NCBI RefSeq assembly: GCF_001412105.1
Contig: NZ_LKST01000002.1
Location: 434,001-498,000, forward strand
DNA from: Corynebacterium oculi
GTDB lineage: Bacteria; Actinomycetota; Actinomycetes; Mycobacteriales; Mycobacteriaceae
Length of the DNA: 64,000 bases
Direction of reading: 5' to 3'
In this document: piece after piece, positions 35,595-43,922 of the stretch
Layout: every line of letters starts with the position of its first letter
Position numbering within the stretch: the stretch's first letter is position 1
The notes under the pieces: model-generated
What the model was told of the DNA's origin: nothing
The model's database searches: none
The model's input: the letters and a program-made list of their open reading frames with translations, nothing else
Made by a program: the position numbers and the translations under genes

Positions 35595-36410
35595 TTAGGC
35601 CTCTTCTTCCTCAAGGTACCGCAGGGCCACGCGGGTGGATTGCTCGGCGGCGCCGCGCAGAACGGGATCTACGTCGTCATACATGACGTCGATGAGCGTG
35701 CGCAGTTCGATGTCCTTGCCGTGTTCTTTCCAGGCCGCGCGGATTTGATCCAGGCGGTATTGGCGGCGGTCGATGTATTTGCGGGCAAAGGCGGAGGTGT
35801 CTTCGCCGTCGGGGCCGTGCCCGGGGAGCAGGGGGATGTTCTTGCCGCGTTCCTCCAGGAGGGCCAGGGAGGAGAGGTAATCGCGTAGGTTGCCGTCGGT
35901 CTCGGAGATCATGGTGGTGTGGCGGCCCGCGATGGTATCGCCGGTGATGATCCCTTCCAGCGTGGAATCCCCGGGAGTTCCGGACCACACAAAAAAGGAG
36001 GTGGAGTCCCCGGTGTGGCCGGGGGTGTGTACCACCTCGATCTGGGGGGTGACGCCCTCGACGGTGATGACCTCGGCGTCGCTAAGCGGGCCTGCCCCGT
36101 GGCAGTGCGCGGGGTCGGTGGCGCGGATGGGGGCGCCGGTGAGCTGCCGGAATCGTTGGGCGCCGTCGGCGTGATCATGGTGGCGGTGGGTGAGCAGGAT
36201 CAAGCCCACCTCCCCGGCCTTGGAGTGCACCACGTTGAGGTGGCCCTCGTCCTCCGGGCCGGGATCAATGACGATGGAGCGCTCGTCCTCGGGCCCCTTG
36301 ATAACCCACGTGTTGGTGCCCTCTAGAGCCGCATAGCTGGGGTTGGGGCACAGAACAACAGAGGCCGATGCGGTGACCGGCCGAAGCTGGCTGTAGGCAG
36401 GATGCTGCAT
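35595..36410 (-). CDS. MBL-fold metallo-hydrolase (LACTB2/glyoxalase II-like)
   Basis: 271 aa. LILLTHRHHDHADGAQ is the HxHxDH metal motif, HTPGHTGDSTSFFV the next ligand His, GIITGDTIAGRH supplies the bridging Asp, and LLPGHGPDGED the last His. A C-terminal helical tail follows, typical of LACTB2-like proteins, which cleave RNA or thioesters. ATG at 36410 after AAAGGT. Downstream of ridA on the same strand (41-bp gap), so whiB-DUF4177-ridA-mbl may be one transcript. Confidence 0.88.
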   Translation of the reverse strand: MQHPAYSQLRPVTASASVVLCPNPSYAALEGTNTWVIKGPEDERSIVIDPGPEDEGHLNVVHSKAGEVGLILLTHRHHDHADGAQRFRQLTGAPIRATDPAHCHGAGPLSDAEVITVEGVTPQIEVVHTPGHTGDSTSFFVWSGTPGDSTLEGIITGDTIAGRHTTMISETDGNLRDYLSSLALLEERGKNIPLLPGHGPDGEDTSAFARKYIDRRQYRLDQIRAAWKEHGKDIELRTLIDVMYDDVDPVLRGAAEQSTRVALRYLEEEEA

Positions 36411-36451
36411 ACCTTTCAGCTTAGCGCCCCCTGGTGCTTCTGCCCATCCCT

Positions 36452-36910
36452 TCAGGAATGAAGTTCTACGATCACTTCTACTTCCACGGGGGCGTCAAGG
36501 GGCAACTCGGCCACTCCCACGGCGGAGCGGGCGTGTATCCCGGCCTCGCCGAAGATCTCCCCGATCACCTCGGAGGCCCCGTTGATCACCTGGGGTTGGC
36601 CGTGGAAGTCCGGGGCGGAAGCCACAAAACCCACCACCTTCACCACGCGGCGCACATTGTTGATACCCACGAGGGCGTCGATAGCCGCTAAGGCATTGAG
36701 GGCAGCGGTGCGGGCATACTCGGCGGCCTCGGAGGGGGACACCTCGGCCCCCACCTGGCCGGTGGCGGGCAACGAGCCGTCGAGGAAGGGGAGCTGCCCG
36801 GATGTCCACACCTGGGTTCCCACCCGCACGGCGGGGACGTAGGACGCCACGGGGGCCGCTACCTCGGGCAGGGTGATGCCGAGTTCCGCGAGGCGGTCGG
36901 TGACGCTCAT
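36452..36910 (-). CDS. RidA family protein
   Basis: 152 aa of the YjgF/RidA fold: VWTSGQLPFLDGSLPATGQVGAEVSPSEAAEYARTAALNALAAIDAL and FHGQPQVINGASEVIGEIFGEAGIHARSAVGVAELPLDAPVEVEVIVEL. The Arg that binds the substrate carboxylate in canonical RidA (ARxxxxV) is present as HARSAVGV. Canonical members deaminate reactive enamine/imine intermediates of amino-acid metabolism; subfamily not assignable. Start follows the DUF4177 stop directly. Confidence 0.88.
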   Translation of the reverse strand: MSVTDRLAELGITLPEVAAPVASYVPAVRVGTQVWTSGQLPFLDGSLPATGQVGAEVSPSEAAEYARTAALNALAAIDALVGINNVRRVVKVVGFVASAPDFHGQPQVINGASEVIGEIFGEAGIHARSAVGVAELPLDAPVEVEVIVELHS

Positions 36911-37066
36911 CTACTGCACCTCGCGCTTCATGTACGCCACCACGTTCTCCGGGTTCGGGCCCGGCACCACGGTGACGAGTTCCCAGCCGTCCTCGCCCCA
37001 GGTATCCAGAATCTGCTTGGTGGCGTGAGTCAGCAGTGGCACGGTGGCGTATTCCCAAGTTTTCAT
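36911..37066 (-). CDS. DUF4177 small protein
   Basis: 51 aa. MKTWEYATVPLLTHATKQIL then DTWGEDGWELVTVVPGP...VAYMKRE: the WEYxTVP ... GEDGWELV pattern of DUF4177. Function unknown. Conserved next to whiB and ridA genes in actinobacteria. ATG at 37066; its stop abuts the ridA start. Confidence 0.82.
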   Translation of the reverse strand: MKTWEYATVPLLTHATKQILDTWGEDGWELVTVVPGPNPENVVAYMKREVQ

Positions 37067-37088
37067 GCCCCTCACTGTAGCCGGGATC

Positions 37089-37442
37089 TCAGAGTTCCTG
37101 TAGGCTCCCACCCGCGGCGAAGTAATCGGCCCAACTGGTGATCTCCGGGTTGCGGCGCAGCAGGGCGCGGCGTTGACGCTCGGTGAGGCCGCCCCAGATG
37201 CCAAACTCCACCTTGTTGTCCAGGGCGTCCGCGCGGCAGATGCTCATCACGGGGCAGCCCCGGCAGATATGTACGGCTTTGCGCTGCTCGGCGCCCTGGA
37301 CGAAGAGAGCGTCTGGGTCTACGTCGCGGCATTGTGCGCGCATGACCCAGGCATCGCGATCGCGCACGATGTCGGTGGGACATTTTCCCTGCCCGTAGTC
37401 GAGGAAAGCGTTATCGCATTGGTACATGAGAGAGGCCGTCAC
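37089..37442 (-). CDS. whcA: WhiB-family iron-sulfur regulator (WhiB4/WhcA-like)
   Basis: 117 aa. Four cysteines bind [4Fe-4S]: AQCRDVDPD, then HICRGCPVMSIC (Cx2Cx5C). The WhiB signature FGIWGGLTERQRRALLRR follows. GTG at 37442 after AAAGGAGTG. In C. glutamicum WhcA dampens the oxidative stress response, and the gene is divergent from a class A PBP gene exactly as here; the symbol rests on that synteny. It shares a 118-bp upstream region with ponA. Confidence 0.88.
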   Translation of the reverse strand: MTASLMYQCDNAFLDYGQGKCPTDIVRDRDAWVMRAQCRDVDPDALFVQGAEQRKAVHICRGCPVMSICRADALDNKVEFGIWGGLTERQRRALLRRNPEITSWADYFAAGGSLQEL

Positions 37443-37560
37443 CGTTTCACTCCTTTGGTATACCTAACACTTCTCTGCGGGTAATTGTATTCACATGAGA
37501 TGTTTCATGTCTAGTGAGTCACATAAACGAAGGTGGTGGGGGTTCCTGTTTGAGGGCAAA

Positions 37561-39975
37561 ATGCGTAGGGTTGAGCACGTGTCTATCGCTAAATCGCTGA
37601 CCACGATCATCGGTGCCACCATCAGCATCGGGGTGGTCTCCGCCATCGCCCTTTCCCCCGCCGCCGGCATCGCGGGGGTGGCGGTGCAGCGCACCAGCAC
37701 GACGATGGAATCCAACCTCGCGGACCTCACCGACGGCCACGCACCCGGCGTCACCACCATCACCGACGTCACCGGCGAGCCGATGGCCTGGATCTACGAT
37801 CAACGCCGCTACGAGGTGGCCTCCGAGGATATTGCGCAATCCATGAAGGACGCCATCGTGGCCATCGAGGATCGCCGCTTCTACGAGCACGAGGGCGTGG
37901 ACATGCAGGGCACCATGCGCGCCCTGGTCACCAACCTCACCTCCGGCGGCGTGGCCCAGGGTGCCTCCACGCTCAACCAGCAGTACGTGAAGAACTACCT
38001 GCTCTTCGTGGCCGCCGACGACGACGCCGAGCGCAGCGCCGCCACCGAGACCTCCGTGCCACGCAAGCTGCGCGAGATGCGCATGGCCTCCGACCTCGAC
38101 AAGCTCCTCTCCAAGGACGAGGTACTCACCCGCTACCTCAACCTGGTTCCCTTTGGCAATAACAGCTTTGGCGTGGAGGCCGCCGCCCGCACGTATTTTG
38201 GCATTCCGGCCTCCAAGCTCTCCGTTCCCCAGGCCGCCATGCTCGCAGGCATCGTGCAATCCTCCTCCGTGCTTGACCCCTACACCAACCCGGACGGGGT
38301 GACCGATCGCCGCAACACCGTGCTCGACGCGATGGTCTCCTACGGCGCCCTCGAATCCTTCCAGGCCGAGCAGTACAAACTCCAGCCCCTCGGCGTGCAG
38401 GAAAACCCGGAATCGCTGCCCAACGGCTGCATCACCGCCGGGGATCGCGGCTTCATGTGCGACTACGCCCTGAACTATCTGGAAACCAAGGGCCTGCCCA
38501 AGGACGTGCTCACCAAGGGCGGCTACACCATTCGCACCACGCTCGACCCCGCCGTGCACGACGCCGCCCGCAACGCCGTGGCCGCCAACGTCAACCCCGG
38601 CACGCCCGGCGTGGCCGAGGTGCTCAACGTGGTGCGCCCCGGCTCCGATTCCCGCGACATCCTCGCCATGGCCTCCTCCCGAAATTACGGCCTCAACCCG
38701 GACAACGGGGAAACCCTCATGCCCCAGCCCACCTCCATGGTGGGCAACGGCGCGGGATCCGTATTCAAGATCTTCACCGCCGCCGCCGCCATTGATAACG
38801 GCATGGGGCTAGAAACCATGCTGGACGTGCCCACGCGCTTCGAGGCCATCGGCATGGGCGAGGGCGGTGCCGAGGGCTGCCCACCCTCCACCTATTGCGT
38901 GGAAAACTCCGGCACCTATGCCCCCCAGATGACGCTCAAGGACGCCCTGGCGCACTCCCCCAACACCACCTTTGTGCAGCTCATTCAGCAGGTGGGGGTG
39001 GCCCCCGTGGTGGATCTGGCCGTGAACCTGGGGCTGCGCTCCTACGCCGCGCCCGGCAGCTTTGACGGCGAGGCCTCCGTGGCGGATTACATGAAGGATC
39101 ACAACCTCGGTTCCTTCACCCTGGGCCCCACGGCCGTCAACGCTCTGGAGCTCTCCAACGTGGGCGCCAGCATCGCCTCCGGCGGGCGCTGGTGCGAGCC
39201 CAACCCCATCGCCTCCATCACCGACCGCGACGGCAACGAGGTACCCATCGAGCGCCCCGAGTGCGAGGACGTGCTCAACCCCCAGACCGCCAACGCCCTC
39301 ATGCAGGCGCTATCCGAGGACGCCGTTTCCGGCACCGCCGCCCGCGCCGCGCAGGCCGTGGGCTGGGGCGCGCCGGTGGCCGCCAAGACCGGTACCACGG
39401 AATCACACATGTCCTCCGCATTCCTGGGATTCAACTCCAACCTCTCCGCCGCGCCGTACATCTACAACGACGGAACCCAGAACCTCCCGCTGTGCACCGG
39501 GCCCGTCCACCAGTGCGGCACCGGCAGCCTCTTCGGCGGCAACGAGCCCGCGGACACCTGGTTCCAGTGGGCTACCGCTGTGCCACAGGCTATCGACGGC
39601 AACCTCCCCGAATACAACCGGGATCTCGATCGCGGCCGACTCCAGACCGCCCTCGACGAAGCCCGGGGCAAAAAGGACGACGAGGCCCGCTCCCTCCTGG
39701 AGGAGGCCGGCCTGATGGTGAATATCCAGGAAGTACCCGGCAACGGCACCCCGCGCGGCATCGTGATGGCGGCCCGCCCCGATAGCCCCGGCGGGCTGCG
39801 GCCCGGCAGCCTGGTCACCCTGGAGGTGTCCGACGGCTCCCGCCCCGTTCAACAACCACAGACGACCTCCACCCAAGCCCCCGCCGAGCCCTCTCCGCGC
39901 TCGGGATTCCCCAGCATCGACACCTCGGAGCTAGAGGAATTGACCAACCGCCTGCGCGAACGGCTAGGCGCTTAG
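37561..39975 (+). CDS. ponA: Class A penicillin-binding protein with C-terminal PASTA domain
   Basis: 804 aa from ATG 37561 (GAGGG 4 bp upstream); ATG 37507/37495 or GTG 37579 are alternatives. One N-terminal membrane helix. Glycosyltransferase: AIEDRRFYEHEGVDMQG and GASTLNQQYVKNYLL. Transpeptidase: SVFK (Ser nucleophile) in GAGSVFKIFTAAAAID, SPN in HSPNTTFV, KTGTT in VAAKTGTTESH. A PASTA-like domain (ARSLLEEAGLMVNIQEVPGN ... VTLEVSDGS) and a Pro/Gln linker end it. It polymerises and cross-links peptidoglycan at the cell surface. Confidence 0.92.
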   Translation: MRRVEHVSIAKSLTTIIGATISIGVVSAIALSPAAGIAGVAVQRTSTTMESNLADLTDGHAPGVTTITDVTGEPMAWIYDQRRYEVASEDIAQSMKDAIVAIEDRRFYEHEGVDMQGTMRALVTNLTSGGVAQGASTLNQQYVKNYLLFVAADDDAERSAATETSVPRKLREMRMASDLDKLLSKDEVLTRYLNLVPFGNNSFGVEAAARTYFGIPASKLSVPQAAMLAGIVQSSSVLDPYTNPDGVTDRRNTVLDAMVSYGALESFQAEQYKLQPLGVQENPESLPNGCITAGDRGFMCDYALNYLETKGLPKDVLTKGGYTIRTTLDPAVHDAARNAVAANVNPGTPGVAEVLNVVRPGSDSRDILAMASSRNYGLNPDNGETLMPQPTSMVGNGAGSVFKIFTAAAAIDNGMGLETMLDVPTRFEAIGMGEGGAEGCPPSTYCVENSGTYAPQMTLKDALAHSPNTTFVQLIQQVGVAPVVDLAVNLGLRSYAAPGSFDGEASVADYMKDHNLGSFTLGPTAVNALELSNVGASIASGGRWCEPNPIASITDRDGNEVPIERPECEDVLNPQTANALMQALSEDAVSGTAARAAQAVGWGAPVAAKTGTTESHMSSAFLGFNSNLSAAPYIYNDGTQNLPLCTGPVHQCGTGSLFGGNEPADTWFQWATAVPQAIDGNLPEYNRDLDRGRLQTALDEARGKKDDEARSLLEEAGLMVNIQEVPGNGTPRGIVMAARPDSPGGLRPGSLVTLEVSDGSRPVQQPQTTSTQAPAEPSPRSGFPSIDTSELEELTNRLRERLGA

Positions 39976-40419
39976 CGCGGATTTCACCGCCACAGATAGG
40001 CGCTTGCCGTCCGCCCGGCCGGCCGCCTTGGCGGTGGCTTCCTTCATCACCTGGCCCATCTGCTTCATGGTCGGGGCCGGGCTCATCCCCTCGATCACCT
40101 CGGCAACGAGCGCTGCCAAGGCGGCGTCGTCAAGCTGCTCCGGCTGGTAGCTTTGCAGCACCGCTACCTCGGCCAGCTCGGCGTCGGCAAGCTCCTGGCG
40201 GCCGTTGGCGGCGTAGACCTCTGCGGACTCGCGGCGCTTCTTGATCTCCCTGGCGATCACCTTCAGCACCTCCTCATCGGTGAGGTCATGCTTGGCACCC
40301 TTGGTTTCCTCTTCCTGAATCGCGGCCAGCAGCATACGGATCGTGCCGGTGCGCGTCTTATCCTTGGCCTTCATGGCCTCCTTGAGGTCCCCACGCAGGG
40401 TGGTCTTCATATCACTCAT
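39964..40419 (-). CDS. GatB/YqeY domain protein
   Basis: 151 aa (MSDMKTTLRGDLKEAMKAKD...), helical YqeY fold with KTRTGTIRMLLAAIQEEE and the tail APTMKQMGQVMKEATAKAAGRADGKRLSVAVKSAL, the same module as the tail of GatB. ATG 40419 or 40410, with GGAAGGT upstream. Role uncertain (possibly tRNA-related). Its 3' end overlaps the ponA stop by 12 bp in convergent orientation. Confidence 0.88.
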   Translation of the reverse strand: MSDMKTTLRGDLKEAMKAKDKTRTGTIRMLLAAIQEEETKGAKHDLTDEEVLKVIAREIKKRRESAEVYAANGRQELADAELAEVAVLQSYQPEQLDDAALAALVAEVIEGMSPAPTMKQMGQVMKEATAKAAGRADGKRLSVAVKSALSA

Positions 40420-40465
40420 ACCTTCCGAACCTACCCGCACAGGTAGGCTGAGGCGGGTGCATACG

Positions 40466-41356
40466 ATGAGAAAACTCGCAGCGATCCTCGCCGGCACCGG
40501 CCTTGCCACCGCCACCTGGGGATTCACCGAACTCACCAGATTCCAACTGCACCAGCACACCCTCCCGCTCCTCCCACCGGGCACCCTGCGCGGGAAACCC
40601 GAGTTCCGGCTGCTGCACCTTTCTGACCTTCACATGATCCCCGGCCAGAGCGCCAAGATCGCCTGGGTCAGCGCCCTCGACGCCCTCGAACCCGACCTCG
40701 TGGTCAACACCGGGGATAACCTCTCCGACCAGCGCGGGGTGCACGCCGTGCTGGCCGCCCTCGGGCCGCTGCTGCAACGCCCCGGCCTCTTTGTATTCGG
40801 CACCAACGACTACTGGGCTCCCCGCCCCGTAAACCCCCTGCGGTATCTCCTTGGCGGCAAACGCACCCCCTCCTACATCGACCTCCCGTGGAAGGGAATG
40901 CGCGCCGCCTTCCTCGAACACGGCTGGCGCGATGCCAACCAGGCCCGCCACGAGTTCCAGGTAGGCCACGTGCGCATCGCCGCCGCCGGGGTGGACGATC
41001 CCCACCACAACCTCGACGACTACGCCGCGATCGCCGGAGCCCCCAACCCCGAGGCCGATCTCACCCTGGCCCTCAGCCACTCCCCCGAGCCCCGCGTGCT
41101 CCACCAGTTTGCCCAGGACGGGTACCAACTCGCCCTCTCCGGGCACACCCACGGCGGGCAGATCTGCCTCCCCGGCGGCAAGGCGCTGCTGACCAACTGC
41201 GGGATCGACACCGAACGAGCCTCCGGGCTCCACGACTTCGAGGGCATGTCCATGCACGTCTCCAACGGCCTGGGCACCTCCAAGTACGCCCCGGTGCGGC
41301 TCTTCTGCCGCCCCTCCGCCACGCTGCTGCGGATCACGGAGCGGGTGGCTCCCTAG
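40466..41356 (+). CDS. Calcineurin-like metallophosphoesterase (YkuE-type)
   Basis: 296 aa, ATG 40466 (GTG 40457 possible). N-terminal signal anchor, then metal motifs LLHLSDLHMIPG (DxH), VVNTGDNLSD (GD), FGTNDYWAPR (in place of GNHD), LALSHSPEP and ALSGHTHGGQI (GHxH). The FGTNDY variant is unusual against GNHD but the Asn is kept. Likely acts on envelope phosphoesters; substrate unknown. Divergent from yqeY. Confidence 0.85.
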   Translation: MRKLAAILAGTGLATATWGFTELTRFQLHQHTLPLLPPGTLRGKPEFRLLHLSDLHMIPGQSAKIAWVSALDALEPDLVVNTGDNLSDQRGVHAVLAALGPLLQRPGLFVFGTNDYWAPRPVNPLRYLLGGKRTPSYIDLPWKGMRAAFLEHGWRDANQARHEFQVGHVRIAAAGVDDPHHNLDDYAAIAGAPNPEADLTLALSHSPEPRVLHQFAQDGYQLALSGHTHGGQICLPGGKALLTNCGIDTERASGLHDFEGMSMHVSNGLGTSKYAPVRLFCRPSATLLRITERVAP

Positions 41357-41428
41357 CGGCGGTTCCCGCCGCCTATCCAGGTCTTTTGTCGAATCTCGGG
41401 CCGCTGCACTAAACTATTGCGAGCACCA

Positions 41429-41505
41429 CGGGATATGGCGCAGCTTGGTAGCGCGCCTCGTTCGGGACGAGGAGGTCGCAGGTTCAAATCCTGTTATCCC
41501 GACCA
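41429..41505 (+). tRNA. tRNA-Pro (anticodon CGG)
   Basis: 77 nt with encoded CCA. Acceptor stem CGGGATA/TATCCCG, anticodon stem CCTCG/CGAGG with loop TTCGGGA (anticodon CGG, reading CCG), T-arm GCAGG/CCTGT with loop TTCAAAT. All arms pair. Confidence 0.97.
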
Positions 41506-41513
41506 TCAAGAAC

Positions 41514-41550
41514 CCCGGCCGCTCTTCCACTCTGAGCGGCCGGGTTTTTT
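41514..41550 (+). terminator. Terminator of tRNA-Pro
   Basis: CCCGGCCGCTC (41514-41524) pairs with GAGCGGCCGGG (41534-41544), 11 perfect bp, followed by TTTTTT. Confidence 0.92.
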
Positions 41551-41571
41551 ATCGCCTCTGATCACGAGGGA

Positions 41572-42144
41572 TTACTCGGACAGATGCAGCTGAACAGCCA
41601 GGGAAACCCGCTCCACGAGCCGATCAAACGGCATATCCACGATGGCAGGGATCTTGCTCACGTGCCTCAGCAACGCGGCGCCGAGAAGTTGGGTCATGGC
41701 CAGGGCTATCGCCTCGGCCCGCCCCTCCCCCTCATCGGCAAGCACTCCGACGAGCATCGTCCTGATTGATTCCATCGCGTGCTCGCTCGACATCGCCGCG
41801 CGCGCCCCCGCGATCAGTCGAGTCCTGGTGGCCTCGTCCTCCCACAGGGCAAGGTAGGCCCTCGCGAGGCGCTCCCCCGCGCCCGACCAATCCCCCTTTA
41901 GCGCCTCACGAATCTTCGCCTCAACGGTTCCCGGCAGCTCAAGGGTGGCGGCAAAAAGTTTCTTCTTGTTGCCAAAGTAATGAGGCAACAGCGCCACGTT
42001 AACCCCCGCTTCCTCGGCAATCGCACGGGTTGTCGTGCCGCGAAATCCCTTCGCCGCGAACTGCGACCGCGCCACCTCAAGGATGTGGGCGCGGGTATCG
42101 GGGTTACCCGGGCGGCGCCCTGTCCGCTCTCCTGTCCTGGTCAT
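41572..42144 (-). CDS. TetR family transcriptional regulator
   Basis: 190 aa from ATG 42144 (ATG 42159 also in frame). The TetR HTH is clear: RAHILEVARSQFAAKGFRGTTTRAIAEEAGVNVALLPHYFGNKKKLFAATLEL. The C-terminal ligand domain resembles TetR_C_17 (LARAYLALWEDEATRTRLIAGARAAMSSEHAMESIRTML). Placed just downstream of a YhgE-like membrane protein gene on the same strand, which it may control, as TetR/YhgE pairs often do. The palindrome ATCAATTGAT lies 20 bp upstream. Confidence 0.9.
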   Translation of the reverse strand: MTRTGERTGRRPGNPDTRAHILEVARSQFAAKGFRGTTTRAIAEEAGVNVALLPHYFGNKKKLFAATLELPGTVEAKIREALKGDWSGAGERLARAYLALWEDEATRTRLIAGARAAMSSEHAMESIRTMLVGVLADEGEGRAEAIALAMTQLLGAALLRHVSKIPAIVDMPFDRLVERVSLAVQLHLSE

Positions 42145-42164
42145 GCAACTATCGTACAAAATTA

Positions 42165-42174
42165 ATCAATTGAT
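42165..42174. promoter_or_regulatory. Candidate TetR operator
   Basis: Perfect 10-bp palindrome ATCAATTGAT inside an AT-rich segment (42158-42185) directly upstream of the regulator. Consistent with autorepression. Confidence 0.4.
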
Positions 42175-42364
42175 GATATATTGACTTTTGAGCCCCCTGC
42201 ACCACCCGATACTCCACCACTTCGATGCGGTACCTCGCCCGGCTTAATTCCCTCGTCTCCGTGGCATGGTTCGGCGTGAACTGCGCAATTGCATTCCTCT
42301 CCCCACCCACCAACCCACCGGGAAGCGCTAACGGGTGACACCGGGGGCGTCGATAAGCGCAACA

Positions 42365-42423
42365 TCAAGGGGTGCCACCTTGGCCTTCCGCCGCCCGGCA
42401 GCGGCCCCAATGGCACCCCTTAG
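42365..42423. repeat. Palindromic 15-29-15 element at the end of the YhgE-like gene
   Basis: Arms 42365-42379 (TCAAGGGGTGCCACC) and 42409-42423 (AATGGCACCCCTTAG), 29 nt between them. It is the only single copy in the window and the only one overlapping a coding region. A CGTCGATAAGC motif lies 7 bp to its left (42348-42358). Confidence 0.88.
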
Positions 42424-43813
42424 CGCTGCTGCGCCGCCACCACGCCTCCCCGCGCAAACCGCCGCGGATCCCGCCCAGTAGCACCATCGAGCCGAGGATC
42501 GCCACGGCCGTCCACACCAGGGTCATGCTGCCGCCGTTGCTCATGGCGCTGAGCGCGCCGGTGGCGTAATGCGCCGGGGTCAGCGCGGCGGCGGCCGTCC
42601 AGGCGGAGGAAAGATCGCTGGTCATGGCGCTATTCCACACCCAGCCGGCCACCCCCACCTGGGCCAGCAGCATCAGCGCTCCGCCGATCACCGCGCCTCG
42701 GGTACCCGCCACGCGCCGCAGCCCGGCCCCCAAACCTGCGGCGGCCCCCACGGTCAGGGCCAGCACACCTACCCCGGCGGCCAGCGTCGTCCAGGGCAGC
42801 GCGGTTCCCATGAGCCAGAGCAACCCGCCCGAGGCTGCCACCACGGCGCAGGCCCCCAGGGCCCGATCCCAGGCCCTGCGCAGGAGACCCACACCCAGCC
42901 CGCCGAGCACCGCAAAAAGCGAGATAAGCAGCGCGTACGTGGGCAGTAATTCCGCGCTCTCCTCTACCTGATCGGAATCCACACCAGCCTGGGCCACCGG
43001 CAGGGCGCGCTGAATCCCCTGCACTCGGGTGCGGTTCTCCTGGGCCATGTCGTTGAGTTGCCGCGCCCCCGCGTCGAGCTGCCCCATGCTGTCTAGCGCG
43101 CCCGCCACGCCGCCCTGCGCCTCCTCGATCCCAGCGGCCAGGCGCTTCGCGCCGTCGGTGGCGCTGTAGATGCCGTCGTGGAAGCCGGATCCGGGCACCG
43201 CCAACTGGTTGGCGAGGTCCCGGGAGCCGTCGCGTAAACGGGTGAGTTGGCCGGTGGTCTCCTCGCCCAGCCCGGCGTTGGCCAGTTGGGCGCGGAAGTC
43301 CGCGAGCTGGCCGCGCAGGTCCTGGGCGCGCGGGTCCGTGGACTTTTCCAGTTCCTGATCCAGGCTGGTGGCGGCCTCCCCCAGTTGCCCCTGGATCACG
43401 CCGAGGGCGAGCACCTTATCAATGGCGCGACCCACGCCGTCGGCAAGTTCGGTGGCCCCCTGGCCGAGTTGGCCGGTGGCGGCCTGGAGTTGGATCATGC
43501 CGTCGCGCAGCTGGGCCGCCCCGTCTTGGAGGCGCTGCACGTCCCCGGTCACGTCCTCGGCCTGGAACTTGGATACCCCGTCGAGGAGCTGGGCGGTGCC
43601 GTTGGCCAGGAAACTGGCGTTGGTGCCGGCGTCGATCGCGGCGCGGCGGGCCTCCATGAGTTGCGCCCTGGCGGCGGCCGGGGCGGCCTGGGGTTCCTCT
43701 CCCGCCGACCACGATTTCTCCGGGCCCTGCCCGGTCGCGGTGAGATACACGGCCCCCGCCAACAGGGGCACCAGCGTGAGGGAGAAGAGGAGGGTAGAAC
43801 GCACGGGACTCAT
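42365..43813 (-). CDS. YhgE/Pip-like ABC-2-type membrane protein
   Basis: 482 aa. N-terminal membrane helix (LLFSLTLVPLLAGAVYLTATGQG), a long extracytoplasmic helical domain with repeats such as LQDGAAQLRDGMIQLQAATGQLGQGATELADGV, then six C-terminal membrane helices (LLPTYALLISLFAVLGGLGVG ...). This is the YhgE/Pip architecture, associated with export of lipids or secreted factors and MmpL partners. The last about 20 residues (AKGCHWGRCRAAEGQGGTP) are encoded by a palindromic repeat that also supplies the stop codon, so the native C-terminus was probably different. Confidence 0.82.
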   Translation of the reverse strand: MSPVRSTLLFSLTLVPLLAGAVYLTATGQGPEKSWSAGEEPQAAPAAARAQLMEARRAAIDAGTNASFLANGTAQLLDGVSKFQAEDVTGDVQRLQDGAAQLRDGMIQLQAATGQLGQGATELADGVGRAIDKVLALGVIQGQLGEAATSLDQELEKSTDPRAQDLRGQLADFRAQLANAGLGEETTGQLTRLRDGSRDLANQLAVPGSGFHDGIYSATDGAKRLAAGIEEAQGGVAGALDSMGQLDAGARQLNDMAQENRTRVQGIQRALPVAQAGVDSDQVEESAELLPTYALLISLFAVLGGLGVGLLRRAWDRALGACAVVAASGGLLWLMGTALPWTTLAAGVGVLALTVGAAAGLGAGLRRVAGTRGAVIGGALMLLAQVGVAGWVWNSAMTSDLSSAWTAAAALTPAHYATGALSAMSNGGSMTLVWTAVAILGSMVLLGGIRGGLRGEAWWRRSSAKGCHWGRCRAAEGQGGTP

Positions 43814-43922
43814 ACCCTGCCAATCTATTCTGCTTGTGCCTCGATCCCGCGCAGGCTCACCGCGCCACCCCCTACTGGTAACCTTGGTGCGGACTTACGA
43901 GCTACGAAAGAGTGTGCAACAC

